A DNA stretch of 64,000 nucleotides from Pseudomonas lalkuanensis (lineage in GTDB: Bacteria; Pseudomonadota; Gammaproteobacteria; Pseudomonadales; Pseudomonadaceae). The stretch is from NCBI RefSeq assembly GCF_008807375.1, contig NZ_CP043311.1, positions 4,320,001-4,384,000 on the forward strand, in the 5' to 3' direction. Positions 1 to 9,102 of this stretch are shown piece after piece (position 1 is the first letter of the stretch; each line of letters opens with the position of its first letter). The notes under the pieces are model-generated. The model searched no databases. It was not told the DNA's origin and worked only from the letters and a program-made list of their open reading frames with translations. The position numbers and the translations under genes are program-made.

Positions 1-1
1 G

Positions 2-1126
2 TACAAGGGCGAGACGGCGCTGTCCAAGCACGAGCGGCAAGCTGTCACCGTGGCGCTCAAGCAGGTCATCAAGCCAATCTGGGCCGACGATGCGCCTCTG
101 ACCGCCGATCTACTGGCCTTCGCCCTGCTGGTCGTGGCGCTGCACACCGGACGCAATACCACGCCACTGCTAGAAATGGGCCGCAACTGCCTGCGCCCGC
201 ACCCCAAGGACAACACCGTGTTCCTGGTGCTGTGGAAGCGGCGCGGCTACACCAGCAGCAAAGTGGCGCTGCGCGCCGAGTCAGACATCGAGCGCCTACT
301 AGAGTCCACGCCGAGCGTGCGAACCAACGTGGAGCGCCTCATCCGCCGCGTGATGTCCTTGACCGAGCCCTTGGATGCAGAGGCCCCGGACGACCTCCGT
401 GGCCGCGTATGGCTGTATCGCATTCGCGGCGGCCCGGCTGCCGGCCAAGTCACGTCGTTGAGTGGAGCAATGTTAGCTCAGGCGACAAGCCGTCTCGTAG
501 CCAAGTACGGCCTGACTGACAGCAACGGACAGCCACTGCGCATCAACGTCTCGCGCCTGCGCAAGACCTTCGCCAACCGAATATTCGAGCTGACCGACGG
601 CGACCTGGCGACCACCGCCGCGGCCCTTGGCAATACCCTGCAAGTGGCCGACCAACACAACCTGGCGTCCGGCGAGGATGCCCGTCGCAACTGGCGGTTC
701 ATGGGCGAGATACTGGTGGAGGAGTTGCTGACCCGGACCATCGGTGCGACCCACAAGGACACCCCTTTGGGCCACTGCGCCGACTCGGCGTACGGCCAGT
801 ACGCCCCGAAGTTCGAGGGCGCAACTTGCATGAACTTCATGAACTGCCTGCGCTGCAAGCACTACGCGGTAACCGCCGAGGATCTGTACAAGCTGTTCAG
901 CTTCTACTTTCGCGTGCTGGCCGAGCGCTCGCGCATGGACAAGCGGCGTTGGGCACGGGAGTACGCCCACATTCCCCGTCTGATCGACCACTACATCGTT
1001 GCCGAGGGGCTGCGACGCGGCACCTTCAAGACCGCAGCCGTGGACGCCGCCCGTGAGCGCGCCCGCACCCAGCCGCATCCATTCTGGTCGGTTGATCTGA
1101 TTGACAGTCTGGAGGTCTTTGCATGA
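2..1126 (+). CDS. gmtY: Tyrosine-recombinase-like protein, GmtY-like, 5' partial
   Basis: The reading frame is open to the left edge of the window (an in-frame GTG at 50 is only internal), so the N-terminus is missing; 374 residues are visible. A recombinase fold is suggested by an Arg-I-like box (HTGRNTTPLL, nt 143-172) and a second box SRLRKTF (nt 550-570) in place of the usual HxxR. Where the Tyr nucleophile is expected (LGNTL...DQHNLA) there is His-Asn (His codon 656-658), so catalysis by this subunit is doubtful. A Cys-rich stretch (CMNFMNCLRC, about nt 826-864) may bind zinc. Its stop overlaps the next start in ATGA, which implies coupling. Position and partners fit the first gene of a gamma-mobile-trio module; that name is from memory of the family, not from a search. 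Confidence 0.7.
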   Translation, partial: YKGETALSKHERQAVTVALKQVIKPIWADDAPLTADLLAFALLVVALHTGRNTTPLLEMGRNCLRPHPKDNTVFLVLWKRRGYTSSKVALRAESDIERLLESTPSVRTNVERLIRRVMSLTEPLDAEAPDDLRGRVWLYRIRGGPAAGQVTSLSGAMLAQATSRLVAKYGLTDSNGQPLRINVSRLRKTFANRIFELTDGDLATTAAALGNTLQVADQHNLASGEDARRNWRFMGEILVEELLTRTIGATHKDTPLGHCADSAYGQYAPKFEGATCMNFMNCLRCKHYAVTAEDLYKLFSFYFRVLAERSRMDKRRWAREYAHIPRLIDHYIVAEGLRRGTFKTAAVDAARERARTQPHPFWSVDLIDSLEVFA

Positions 1127-3015
1127 GCGCTCCCCATTCGGCAACGCTACCTTACCCCCCCCTTACCGCCCAGCCTGGCGATGTGCGTGGGCTCCCCGAA
1201 GCCGAGCGCGACGCCCTGATCATCAGCGCTATTCAGGTCGATGGGCAGTGGATCATCCGCAGCCGCTACGGCGACGACATCTGGCAACTCGAGGGTTTCA
1301 CCAGCAACGTGCCGGCCAACAGGAGAAGGGTGGACTTCCGCAAGGTGCCACCAGCGTTTCGGGCACTGATGAAGCAGATTCTGTACCGCTACCTACAGCG
1401 GGGGCGTCGCTCGGGGGGTCGGCCTAAAGGCGGAGTACTGACACAGACTTTCTCTAGTGCTATGCCATTTCTTCGCCATCTGGAGGCGCTCAAGCTCGAT
1501 CATTTAGGCGCGGTTACGCCCCTGGTCTGCTCGACCTATGTTACTGCCTGCAAGGCGCACAGGCAGACCGGCCGAAATGAGGGCAAGCCGCTGTCGAAGC
1601 GTGGGTTGGTACGCCGTTTCATCGCCGTCGAAGCGCTCCATGAACTGAGCCAGTACACCGATGACCCGATGCCACAGCATCCTTGGCTCGAAACCTCCGC
1701 GAAAGCGTTGGCGGGGCTAACCGGCCGCGGAGCCCTGGTAGGTAAAACACCGCTGATTCCCGACGATGTGTTCTGCACTCTATTCGAGCGAGCCTACCAA
1801 CAGCTCGAGCGCGGCCAGAAACTTCTTGATATGCGCGATAAATTAGAAAACATCACTGAGCAGCTAAAGGGGCGGAGTTATTGGGGTGTCTATGTGACCA
1901 AGAACCGCTACCTAAATGGCCTTGGCTGGGAGGACGGTCTGAATGCGTTCAACAATGCGCTGATCGATCTGCGCACGGCCTGCTACATTGTCCTGGCCAG
2001 CACCACCGGCTGCCGCAACCACGAACTGGCCAACGTGCAGTGGGGCGCGCACCACCGCACCGAGGACGATGAGGGCACCGTCTACCACTGGATGCGCTCA
2101 CGGTCGGACAAGACATATGCCGGTATCCATGACTGGATGATCCCCGACGTCGCAGTACGCGCCCTGCGTCTGATGGAACGTTGGGCCGCGCCCTACCAGG
2201 CCATGGTCGCCGCCGAGATTGTGCAGCGCCGCCGTGCCAACCCGCTCGATCCGCAGATTGTCGAGGCGCACCAGCACCGTCATGCACTCTTTCTCGGCGT
2301 ATATAAGAATGAGGGCAATCAGGTACGCACTCTTTCCAGAAGCAGTTGGGACTCACACCTAAAGGCATTTGCCAAGGATTGCGGGCTGAGCTGGAACCTC
2401 GCCAGCCACCAATTCCGCCGCAAGTTTGCCAATTACGCAGCGCATAGTCGCTTCGGTGATCTGCGCTACCTCAAGGAGCATTTCGCGCACTGGACGCTGG
2501 ACATGACCTTGGGCTACGCCATGGACGACAGTTGGGGACAGCATCTGGACCTTGAACTGTACGCCGATATTCAAATGGAGTTAGACGACATCAAGCTCGG
2601 CGTCGTTGATAACTGGCTGGGTGACGACCCCCTGGCAGGCGGCTATGGTCGCGCGCTCAAGCAGTGGCAGCGGGCCCCGCAGAACCTGCTGATTTTCAAC
2701 GATCACGCCTCGATGCTGAAGTCCATTGCCGAAAGCACTGCGATTCGCAGCAACGGCCATGCCTGGTGTACAGCGGACGATGGTGGCTGCGTCGGTAATA
2801 CCCTTGAGCGCACCCGTTGCGGCAACGGCTGCACCAATGCCGTTATCGGACGCCCTCACACGCCCTTTTACAAACGACTCTACGAGGATCTGAAAGAGCT
2901 GCTGCACTGCACGGACATTGGTGAGGGCGGCCGCCAGCGCGTTGAGCGCGACCTGAAGCGCTGCCGTGAGGTATTGACCCAGTTGGGCATCGACCCGGAG
3001 ATCCTGATCGCATGA
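1123..3015 (+). CDS. gmtZ: Tyrosine recombinase, GmtZ-like (630 aa)
   Basis: A large integrase-type protein. The full catalytic set of a tyrosine recombinase can be read: Arg298 in TGCRNHEL, His429 and Arg432 in SHQFRRKF, His456-Trp457 in HFAHWTL, and Tyr465 in TLGYAMD. The N-terminal 250 residues would hold the core-binding part. The C-terminal 150 residues contain Cys/His clusters (CTADDGGCVG, RCGNGC) that may bind metal. The start ATG overlaps the upstream stop, and its own stop overlaps the next start in ATGA, so the three genes are translated as a unit. This is the only member of the trio with a complete active site, so it is the likely strand-exchange enzyme. Confidence 0.78.
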   Translation: MSAPHSATLPYPPLTAQPGDVRGLPEAERDALIISAIQVDGQWIIRSRYGDDIWQLEGFTSNVPANRRRVDFRKVPPAFRALMKQILYRYLQRGRRSGGRPKGGVLTQTFSSAMPFLRHLEALKLDHLGAVTPLVCSTYVTACKAHRQTGRNEGKPLSKRGLVRRFIAVEALHELSQYTDDPMPQHPWLETSAKALAGLTGRGALVGKTPLIPDDVFCTLFERAYQQLERGQKLLDMRDKLENITEQLKGRSYWGVYVTKNRYLNGLGWEDGLNAFNNALIDLRTACYIVLASTTGCRNHELANVQWGAHHRTEDDEGTVYHWMRSRSDKTYAGIHDWMIPDVAVRALRLMERWAAPYQAMVAAEIVQRRRANPLDPQIVEAHQHRHALFLGVYKNEGNQVRTLSRSSWDSHLKAFAKDCGLSWNLASHQFRRKFANYAAHSRFGDLRYLKEHFAHWTLDMTLGYAMDDSWGQHLDLELYADIQMELDDIKLGVVDNWLGDDPLAGGYGRALKQWQRAPQNLLIFNDHASMLKSIAESTAIRSNGHAWCTADDGGCVGNTLERTRCGNGCTNAVIGRPHTPFYKRLYEDLKELLHCTDIGEGGRQRVERDLKRCREVLTQLGIDPEILIA

Positions 3016-3440
3016 AACCCAAGGAAAAGGCAGCCAACTACAAACCGGCCGAGGATCGGGAGAAGGATCTGAGGCTCGCCCTCCTCCGTATCCAGAAGGG
3101 CCGTGCCAAAACAGGGGAAACGAAGGTTACCATCGCCGCAGTCGCCCGCGAGGCGAGCGTATCGAAGGCACTGATCCATAACTACTACCCAAGCATTGCC
3201 GAAGCTATCCGCCAGGTTCAGGGGCGCTCTAGTCGCGCCATGCGAGATGTGAAGCACCAAGACTTGCTTGCCGAGCGCAAAAAATCCGCTGGCTACCGTC
3301 ACGAGATCGAAGAGTTGCGGGCCAAGGTCTCCAATCTCGCCTCCATCAATGAGGTGCTGTTGGAGGATAACCGTGTTCTCAAGGCTAAGTTGGACGACCT
3401 TAAGGTGGTCCAACTGGCTTCAAAGAAGCCGCAAGGATAG
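3012..3440 (+). CDS. gmtX: Small HTH/coiled-coil protein, GmtX-like (142 aa)
   Basis: Third gene of the coupled trio. Residues about 40-65 (TIAAVAREASVSKALIHNYY) look like a TetR-type helix-turn-helix, where the bulky aromatic end matches the recognition helix. Residues about 80-135 form a charged heptad-rich stretch (EIEELRAKVSNLASINEVLL) typical of a coiled coil. There is no catalytic motif. It could be a DNA-binding accessory or directionality factor for the recombinases. The gene ends the mobile module on this side: after it the sequence changes to intergenic DNA and then ordinary metabolic genes. Confidence 0.7.
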   Translation: MKPKEKAANYKPAEDREKDLRLALLRIQKGRAKTGETKVTIAAVAREASVSKALIHNYYPSIAEAIRQVQGRSSRAMRDVKHQDLLAERKKSAGYRHEIEELRAKVSNLASINEVLLEDNRVLKAKLDDLKVVQLASKKPQG

Positions 3441-3779
3441 GTCGAAATGCTTGGTGCGCAATTGCACCCATCCGAGGGATAGCGTCTTCGATCACCGCTG
3501 GCATGGTAGTTAGCGAGTAGGCTCCGCCTGTGGGTGTGACTAGTCCTTCGACCTTCAAACTGAAGGATGAGTGAAAATCCAAGCCCCAAAAAGTACCCGG
3601 GCACACTTCCCTAGGTCCGAGATCATGGACCTGAAGAAAGAGAAGAACTTCTTCGAAACTCGCGTCATCGAGTACCAGACCGGCGCTGCGCTGAGCCGGG
3701 ATTGAGTGCGAGTCGCGTAGTTTTTCAACAAACACTGAAACTTTTTCACTGAATGTTGAAACGGATGCACCGAGACGGT

Positions 3780-3923
3780 GCAGAACCGCTGCCTTGGGGA
3801 GGGCAGCGGCGCTAGCCATCCAAGGCTGGCTGTAGCAACAGGGCAAGGCCATTAGCCCCAAAGGAACTGGGGTAGAAGGGAGTAAGAGAAAGGGCCGGTG
3901 AGCAATGCTCACCGGCCCTTTTT
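3780..3923 (+). ncRNA. Candidate structured RNA
   Basis: Three consecutive hairpins can be drawn: CGCTGCC/GGCAGCG around 3787-3808, GCTAGCCA/TGGCTGTAGC around 3811-3836, CCCC/GGGG around 3856-3872, followed by a perfect 12-bp rho-independent terminator with a T run (3892-3923). There is no convincing protein frame. This arrangement suits a small RNA or a long 3' untranslated region. The family is not recognised and the 5' end is unknown. Confidence 0.3.
3892..3923 (+). terminator. Rho-independent terminator
   Basis: A 12-bp perfect stem (GGGCCGGTGAGC with its complement), a 3-base AAT loop, and TTTTT immediately after. The flanking purine run upstream could also let it work for the opposite strand. 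Confidence 0.85.
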
Positions 3924-4019
3924 CATGGGTGGGCAGTTTCGCTTCTCGACCATAAACCTTGATTAACGGCATAGACATTCATGCAGCTCAGGCCCCCACG
4001 CCGATGCCAGCACTATTCA

Positions 4020-4601
4020 CTAGCTGAGATCGTGCAAAGTCTTATCAGACGCTGCCGAGACTCGCATCTCCGAAAAGGTGACCGCGAGCCCCTGCCTCTC
4101 CGGTGTGCAGCACATTGCGCCAACGAAATAACGCTTCTCTGACGGAAATGCGCAAAGACGGAGCAAGGGCCAATGCAAACCATCCGTGGAGTACTGCAGG
4201 CGCAATGAACCGGCCTTCAGTGTCAAACGAAGCCAGAAGCAACCTGCGTCTCCAGGGAAGATCCCGGGCGCCCAGTCGGAGGAAGGATTGGTCAGCACAC
4301 TGCTGATCATCGGCTGCGAATCGTTGAACTCGATAGCTGCCTTGAGCCAACAGCGCTCATCCAGCATGAGCATCAGGCCAGCTTGGTCGTACAACTCGGT
4401 GAAATCGCCCTCGACCTTTAGCTCGAAGGTGAAGTCGCCGGAGATATCGCATCCGTAGACGTGCCCGCTCTGACGGCGAAATCCATACCAGGTCTCCTGC
4501 CAGAAGTCGGTATTTGCATCAGTGACGACCGTTAGCCGATCAGCCTCAAGTCGCCAAGTCGCTGGCTCATTCAGCCAACGCCATTGGGTTGAATCATTCA
4601 T
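4020..4601 (-). CDS. DUF1349 domain protein (193 aa)
   Basis: The length and pattern (WQETWYGFRRQSGH, FTELYDQAGLMLMLDERCWLKAAIEF, YSTDGLHW) match the DUF1349 family, whose members adopt a concanavalin-like beta-sandwich; the N-terminal signature WLNEPATW is also typical. Biochemical function is unknown; some relatives are named regulation-of-enolase protein 1 without firm proof. A GGAAGG ribosome-binding site lies 9 bases before the ATG. It follows the APC permease on the same strand with a 127-base gap, so co-transcription is possible. No signal peptide, so probably cytoplasmic. Confidence 0.8.
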   Translation of the reverse strand: MNDSTQWRWLNEPATWRLEADRLTVVTDANTDFWQETWYGFRRQSGHVYGCDISGDFTFELKVEGDFTELYDQAGLMLMLDERCWLKAAIEFNDSQPMISSVLTNPSSDWAPGIFPGDAGCFWLRLTLKAGSLRLQYSTDGLHWPLLRLCAFPSEKRYFVGAMCCTPERQGLAVTFSEMRVSAASDKTLHDLS

Positions 4602-4728
4602 CAGGATTGCCTTCCATGCAGACGGTCCGAACCGAACTCATCTAATCGACGATGTGCGAACTGTCATAGCTTGCACTAGCCACGCAAGGTGACTAGTGCA
4701 AGCCATATACCTTCAGGAGATTGGACCC

Positions 4729-6312
4729 TTATCGAGCCGGCAATCCACGCACAGTTCCCGCGTCGACCTTGCCTGGCCGAGAGGTGCCCCCAGCACGCGC
4801 GACTCCGGCGCTCCGCCGCATGGCATTCGCAACTTCGACCGCATCGCCTTCGGGGGCGGTGGAGTTGCGATGAGGCTTGGCGATGTACATGTAGAGCAAG
4901 CCGGTTACCACTACGACCGACAATCCCACAAGCGCGATCCAGCGGTCCAGCAGCCCCAGGCTCTCATTGCTGGACGGCAGCGAAAGAATCACGCAAGCGA
5001 AGATGCCGTAGGCCAAGGCTCCAAGGTTGACGATCCATCCCCAGCGCCCCAGAGAGAACGCACCTGCAGGTTTCCAACCCTTCATCCGCGCACGCAGGGC
5101 CGCTACCACCACCATCTGGAAGGCCACGTAACCCGCGAGCATCTGCCCGCCTGCTACCCGATAGAGGGAGTCAGGCACTAGGTACACGAAGAGCAGCAGC
5201 AGTGCAGAGAGCGCATTGACGCCTACCAACGCGCACACCGGGACATGCCCCTTTTGGGAGAGCTTGGCGAAGATGTGAGCGCCGGGGAACATGTTGTCGC
5301 GCGCAAAGGAGTAAACTAGGCGGCTGGAAGAGGCCTGCTGTCCCATCACACAAGCCAGGAACGACGTGAGTGCGATGACGAGGAAGATCTTCGTGCCGAT
5401 GAAACCGATGGAGTCATTCAGGATCGCGGGAATCGGATCAGCAACGTTCCCATTCACGATCTCGACCAGGTTGGGCGCAGCCAGAACGTATCCAGCGAAA
5501 GACAGCAGTGCTGAGCTGCAACCAACGACGACCGTGAGGATCATTGCACGTGGAATCTGGCGGCCCGGGTTGGGCACTTCCTCAGCCACCTCACCGCAGG
5601 CTTCAAAGCCGTAGACCATCAGGATGCCAACCAGCGCCGCCCCAACGAACGCAGTCGAATAGTCGCCATCGAGAGCCGTACCCATGGTGTCGAAGAACAC
5701 GGAGAGATCATTGTGCCGCTCGAACACGAGCAGATAGAGACCCACGGCGATTACACCAATTAGTTCCGCCGCCAGGCCCGCACCAGCGATTCGTGAAAGG
5801 GTCTTTGTGCCCGTCATGTTCAACAGGAGGCCAACAAGCAGCATTGCGCCAGCGATCAACGCGCTCAGTCCAGGAGTAACCGGTACGCCAGCACTCTCCC
5901 TGGTTCCGGTGAACAAATTCGCCACGAAGCTCGAACCGAACATTGCTGTAGTGGCGATGGCGACGATTACGCAAGCCAGATAGATCCAGGAAAGGATCCA
6001 CGCATACTGCCCGTTCCAAAGTCGCCGCGCCCACTGATACAACCCACCGGCAATGGGATACTGCGCAACAATCTCACCAAACACCAAAGCCACCAGCAAC
6101 TGGCCAGCCCCAACAATGAGGATCCAGAACATGGAAGGCGGACCAGCGGTTGCCAGTCCTTGCGCAAGCATCGCGACCACGCTGACTAACGGTGAGAGGT
6201 AGAGGAAGCCTAATGCCAGGTTCGACCAGAGTGACATCGATCGATCGAATTTCTGGTCGTAACCTAGAGATTTCAGATGTTCCGCATCGGAGGTATCAGT
6301 TGCGTTTCGCAC
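4729..6312 (-). CDS. APC-family amino acid/choline-type permease (527 aa)
   Basis: An inner-membrane permease with about 12 hydrophobic segments from residue 30 to 480. The opening (LGYDQKFDRSMSLWSNLALG) and segment 1 resemble the amino acid/choline transporter branch of the APC superfamily, which imports GABA, choline or related amines by cation coupling. The tail after residue 490 is polar and cytoplasmic. A sigma-54 promoter (6549-6563) and upstream repeats shared with other operons in this window indicate co-regulation with the amine-catabolic genes; the implied 225-base leader contains a tandem repeat and an inverted repeat. The substrate is inferred only by class. Confidence 0.82.
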   Translation of the reverse strand: MRNATDTSDAEHLKSLGYDQKFDRSMSLWSNLALGFLYLSPLVSVVAMLAQGLATAGPPSMFWILIVGAGQLLVALVFGEIVAQYPIAGGLYQWARRLWNGQYAWILSWIYLACVIVAIATTAMFGSSFVANLFTGTRESAGVPVTPGLSALIAGAMLLVGLLLNMTGTKTLSRIAGAGLAAELIGVIAVGLYLLVFERHNDLSVFFDTMGTALDGDYSTAFVGAALVGILMVYGFEACGEVAEEVPNPGRQIPRAMILTVVVGCSSALLSFAGYVLAAPNLVEIVNGNVADPIPAILNDSIGFIGTKIFLVIALTSFLACVMGQQASSSRLVYSFARDNMFPGAHIFAKLSQKGHVPVCALVGVNALSALLLLFVYLVPDSLYRVAGGQMLAGYVAFQMVVVAALRARMKGWKPAGAFSLGRWGWIVNLGALAYGIFACVILSLPSSNESLGLLDRWIALVGLSVVVVTGLLYMYIAKPHRNSTAPEGDAVEVANAMRRSAGVARAGGTSRPGKVDAGTVRGLPAR

Positions 6313-6359
6313 GTTGCACTCCTTGGAGCTAATTGTTCTTGTAGTGACTCTTTAATGCC

Positions 6360-6420
6360 GCTGTGGAGTCGCTGTGGAGTCAAACGCACGACGATCCCGT
6401 TCGTAGCTAGATGGCTACGA
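6360..6420. repeat. Tandem 11-bp repeat and inverted repeat in permease leader
   Basis: GCTGTGGAGTC occurs twice head-to-tail at 6360-6370 and 6371-6381. Shortly after, TCGTAGC (6401-6407) and GCTACGA (6414-6420) form a perfect 7-bp inverted repeat with a 6-base spacer. Both lie between the predicted sigma-54 start and the permease ATG, so they could be an operator or a leader-RNA structure. Confidence 0.5.
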
Positions 6421-6548
6421 ATTCCCTCGACAAAACCGCTTTAGTCCTTTGACGCCACCGAAGTAGGAAATGCCGTTACAAGCAGAGAGGTAATCTCATA
6501 GAGCAAGCGATTGGCTGTTTCTGAAAAGCTTCGCGACAACCCGAATCA

Positions 6549-6563
6549 GCAAAATGAGTGCCA
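6549..6563 (-). promoter_or_regulatory. Sigma-54 promoter of the APC permease
   Basis: On the minus strand the sequence reads TGGCAC-TCATT-TTGC, a perfect -24/-12 element. Transcription would begin near 6537 and give a leader of about 225 bases. Candidate activator sites lie upstream at 6638-6685. Confidence 0.7.
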
Positions 6564-6637
6564 CTCAAAATAATGTTTCGCAACACACTGTTTTATAAGG
6601 ACTTCTCAAAAAGTACACTTACCTGCTGCGGGCACCA

Positions 6638-6685
6638 TCTCAGTATTGGTACGGGTTCACGCTCAGGCCTGAGAAAGGTCTCACC
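6638..6685. promoter_or_regulatory. Putative activator sites (TCTCA-N4-TGAGA type)
   Basis: Two sites lie 75-120 bases upstream of the sigma-54 element. One is TCTCAGTATTG (6638-6648), identical over 11 bases with the site before the aldehyde dehydrogenase operon. The other contains the perfect palindrome CTCAGGCCTGAG (6662-6673) followed by AAA and TCTCACC, and is nearly identical with the site before the binding-protein gene at 33.8 kb. I infer binding by the AcoR-type activator at 35.5 kb. Confidence 0.55.
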
Positions 6686-6715
6686 CCTGCGTCTTGCGAG
6701 ACGACTCAATCGAGC

Positions 6716-6742
6716 ACAAAAAAGCCTCCCGAGGGAGGCTTT
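6716..6742 (-). terminator. Terminator of the chemoreceptor gene
   Basis: AAAGCCTCC and GGAGGCTTT pair around a CGAG loop, and on the minus strand the stem is followed by a T run. It lies 24 bases after the chemoreceptor stop codon. Confidence 0.85.
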
Positions 6743-6765
6743 ACTGATGGACAGATTGGCTCCAT

Positions 6766-8886
6766 CTACACTCTGAAGCTTCCCATAAGGCGCTGCTGCT
6801 GATTCGCCAAATCGGTTAGCGACTGACTGATTTGAGCTGAATCCTTCGATTGGGTCGCCAGTAGCTCGGTGACATCCCTAATGGCTGATACGTTGCGGTT
6901 GACCTCTTCGGACACGGCACTTTGCTCTTCAGCTGCGCTCGCAATCTGCAGGTTCATCTCACCGATCACCTCGATGGCCTTACTGATTTTCTGAAGGGCT
7001 TGCACAGCCTGGTCTACCTGCTGGACGCTGGCGTCGGCCTGGGCATGGTTTGCCTGAATCGTCAGAACTACGTTTCTAGTACCGTGCTGAAGGTTCTGGA
7101 TGACCCCCTGAATCTCCTCCACAGAATCCTGTGTCCTTTTAGCCAGATGACGAACTTCATCGGCGACAACAGCGAATCCTCGGCCGGATTCACCAGCTCG
7201 AGCAGCTTCGATGGCGGCGTTTAGTGCCAACAGATTGGTTTGCTCAGCAACGGAACGAATCACCACGAGCACCTTGCCGATCTGCTCGCTGCTCTCGGCT
7301 AACTGGCCGACCTCGAGCATCGCGAGATTCATCTCGCTCGCAAGCTTGTTGATGCTGTGGGTGGTTCGTTCAATGGTTTGTGTGCCTTCCCGCACAGCCT
7401 CATCGACATGCCGCGCCGCATCAGCAGCCATTGCGGCGTTCCGGGCGACATCTTGAGAGGTGGCACTCATCTCTTGAGCAGCTGTTGCGACCTGCTCAAT
7501 CTCCCTGAATTGCTGCTGCATCCCACCATTGGTCTCGCTAGCAATGGTCGCAGCCTGATCAGCCGTGCGCCGAGTGTTATCAACGGACTCGCTCACCTCC
7601 GAAATGATCGGCTGCAACTTGTCCAGGAAGCGGTTGAACCAACCTGCCATCTGCCCTATTTCATCGCGCCCATCATGCACCAAGCGCTTTGTGAGATCCC
7701 CCTCACCACTTGCGATGTCTTTGAGCATTTCGGCCACGTTCAAAATCGGACGGGCAATGCTTGCAGCCATGAACCAGATCAGGACCAATCCAATCATTGC
7801 CCCCACTACACCCACGATCAGTTGGGTCCGTGTCGCAGCGTTATTCGCCTCGTCGAGGATTTTGCGCATCGCCCCCACTTGAGCCATCAGAACTGAGGTC
7901 GGGACTTGAATCACTACGCTCCAATGCGGAGTACCAACAAGTGGCGAGAAAGGCGCGACGACGGTGATCTCGCCGTCCAGTTCTACGTGGCTGACAGCCT
8001 CGGCCTGACTCCGATTGTGAACCTCACCCGCGAGCTTGGGCACCGTAGCCGTCAGCGATTTACCCAGCGACTCCTTATCACCACTTCGGGCTGCCACAGC
8101 GCCATCGGAGCTGATGAAACTCATCTGAACACGACCACCGTACAGACTATTGCTCGAGGCCTGCACCACTTCCTGCAGACTGCTCAACGCGAGGTCGATG
8201 CTCATCACAGCCACCACCCGCCCATCCTCCACCAATGGGATAGAGATGGTGGACATCAAGACATCGATGCCTTGCAAGGTGGTATAGGTGTAGGGATTGA
8301 TTACACATAGTCGCTTGGAGTCCCGAGCACAGCGGTACCAGTAAGTCGACGCCTGGCCATCGTCCGCCATCTCATTCTCGGGCATGGCGTAGCTTTTCAA
8401 CTGCGTCGTCGCGTAAGAAGCAAATCGGCCTGTGTCGTTGCCTGCTCCAACTCCGAGTCCAACGAATCGGTCGTCCTGGCCATCAAGCAAATTCGGCTCA
8501 AATGCCACGCCGACACCGAGCACTCCAGGGCTCGCTGCAACCTGCTCTTGCATCATGTTGAAGATGTCCTTGCGCAGCTCTGCTGGGTCCCCTCCCCTGC
8601 TCTGCGCCTGCTTTTTCATGAAAAGGATTTGCCGCGCCAACGTCTCACCAAAGATTGCGCCTTCACTAAAGCGCTTGGCGATGGCCTGGGCCTCAGCCTC
8701 ACCTACCTTGTACAAGTGCTGCAGAGCCTGCCCCTGTAGGGCGGCTGAACTGGACTGGTCAATCGCCTGCGATATCCCCTGGATACGGAAGATCGAAACC
8801 GCCACGAGAACTGCAAGTACAGCCAGCATGCATAGTCCAGCCAGCACCGTGATTTTTGTTTTTATAGATAGCTTTGACAGGTACAT
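6766..8886 (-). CDS. Methyl-accepting chemotaxis protein with periplasmic dCache sensor (706 aa)
   Basis: A transmembrane chemoreceptor. Residues about 12-32 form the first membrane helix; about 40-330 form a large periplasmic region with double-Cache features ([48 protein letters not shown]); the second helix ([20 protein letters not shown]) follows, then a HAMP segment. The cytoplasmic signalling hairpin has the invariant [19 protein letters not shown] core near residue 565. There is no C-terminal CheR/CheB-tethering pentapeptide. AAGGAGAGAAG before the ATG is a strong ribosome-binding site. dCache receptors usually sense amino acids, amines or organic acids, which fits the neighbouring permease and catabolic genes. 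Confidence 0.93.
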   Translation of the reverse strand: MYLSKLSIKTKITVLAGLCMLAVLAVLVAVSIFRIQGISQAIDQSSSAALQGQALQHLYKVGEAEAQAIAKRFSEGAIFGETLARQILFMKKQAQSRGGDPAELRKDIFNMMQEQVAASPGVLGVGVAFEPNLLDGQDDRFVGLGVGAGNDTGRFASYATTQLKSYAMPENEMADDGQASTYWYRCARDSKRLCVINPYTYTTLQGIDVLMSTISIPLVEDGRVVAVMSIDLALSSLQEVVQASSNSLYGGRVQMSFISSDGAVAARSGDKESLGKSLTATVPKLAGEVHNRSQAEAVSHVELDGEITVVAPFSPLVGTPHWSVVIQVPTSVLMAQVGAMRKILDEANNAATRTQLIVGVVGAMIGLVLIWFMAASIARPILNVAEMLKDIASGEGDLTKRLVHDGRDEIGQMAGWFNRFLDKLQPIISEVSESVDNTRRTADQAATIASETNGGMQQQFREIEQVATAAQEMSATSQDVARNAAMAADAARHVDEAVREGTQTIERTTHSINKLASEMNLAMLEVGQLAESSEQIGKVLVVIRSVAEQTNLLALNAAIEAARAGESGRGFAVVADEVRHLAKRTQDSVEEIQGVIQNLQHGTRNVVLTIQANHAQADASVQQVDQAVQALQKISKAIEVIGEMNLQIASAAEEQSAVSEEVNRNVSAIRDVTELLATQSKDSAQISQSLTDLANQQQRLMGSFRV

Positions 8887-8991
8887 CTTCTCTCCTTGAC
8901 GCGTCGGACTGCGGTTTAACTACGCAAGACTCGTGTCCCCCAGTGGGGCGAAGTACTAGATTCGAGTCGTTAGCTGATTCCGATCCCCGGA

Positions 8992-9030
8992 AATAAAAAG
9001 GCCGTGAATCGCCCCATGCGATCCACGGCC
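8992..9030 (-). terminator. Terminator after the mmsA remnant
   Basis: GGCCGTG and CACGGCC pair around a 17-base loop that itself pairs partly; on the minus strand the stem is followed by TTTTTATTT. It lies at the 3' end of the mmsA remnant and is probably the original mmsA terminator. Confidence 0.75.
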
Positions 9031-9102
9031 CCGGACAGTCAATGAGGGCCTCATGCCGACGTCTGTCGACCCTCAATGCGTCCGTGTAACTTGTTGACTG
9101 AT

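Larger units (their letters stand above)
3441..4019. other. Intergenic region at the mobile-module boundary
   Basis: About 580 bases between the trio and a metabolic gene. It should hold the element end or attachment site, but no clear direct or inverted repeat was recognised. A short frame from GTG 3571 to the stop at 3706 contains a plausible peptide (MDLKKEKNFFETRVIEYQ) and may be the 3' stub of an interrupted gene or chance. The right half (about 3780-3923) has several hairpins ending in a strong terminator. Long reverse-strand frames here look like noise. Confidence 0.4.

Noticed and set aside
3571..3706. Short frame from GTG 3571 with a plausible C-terminal peptide
   Set aside because: Could be the stub of an interrupted gene, but it is only 45 codons, has a weak start and no recognised family; kept as a note within the boundary region.
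3400..3978. A 192-residue reverse frame across the mobile-module boundary
   Set aside because: It runs antisense through the 3' end of the gmtX-like gene and through the terminator hairpins, has no family features and no ribosome-binding site.
8928..8945. Sigma-54-like sequence GGACAC-GAGTC-TTGC upstream of the first chemoreceptor
   Set aside because: The -24 GG is broken (GA) and no TCTCA-N4-TGAGA site lies upstream.
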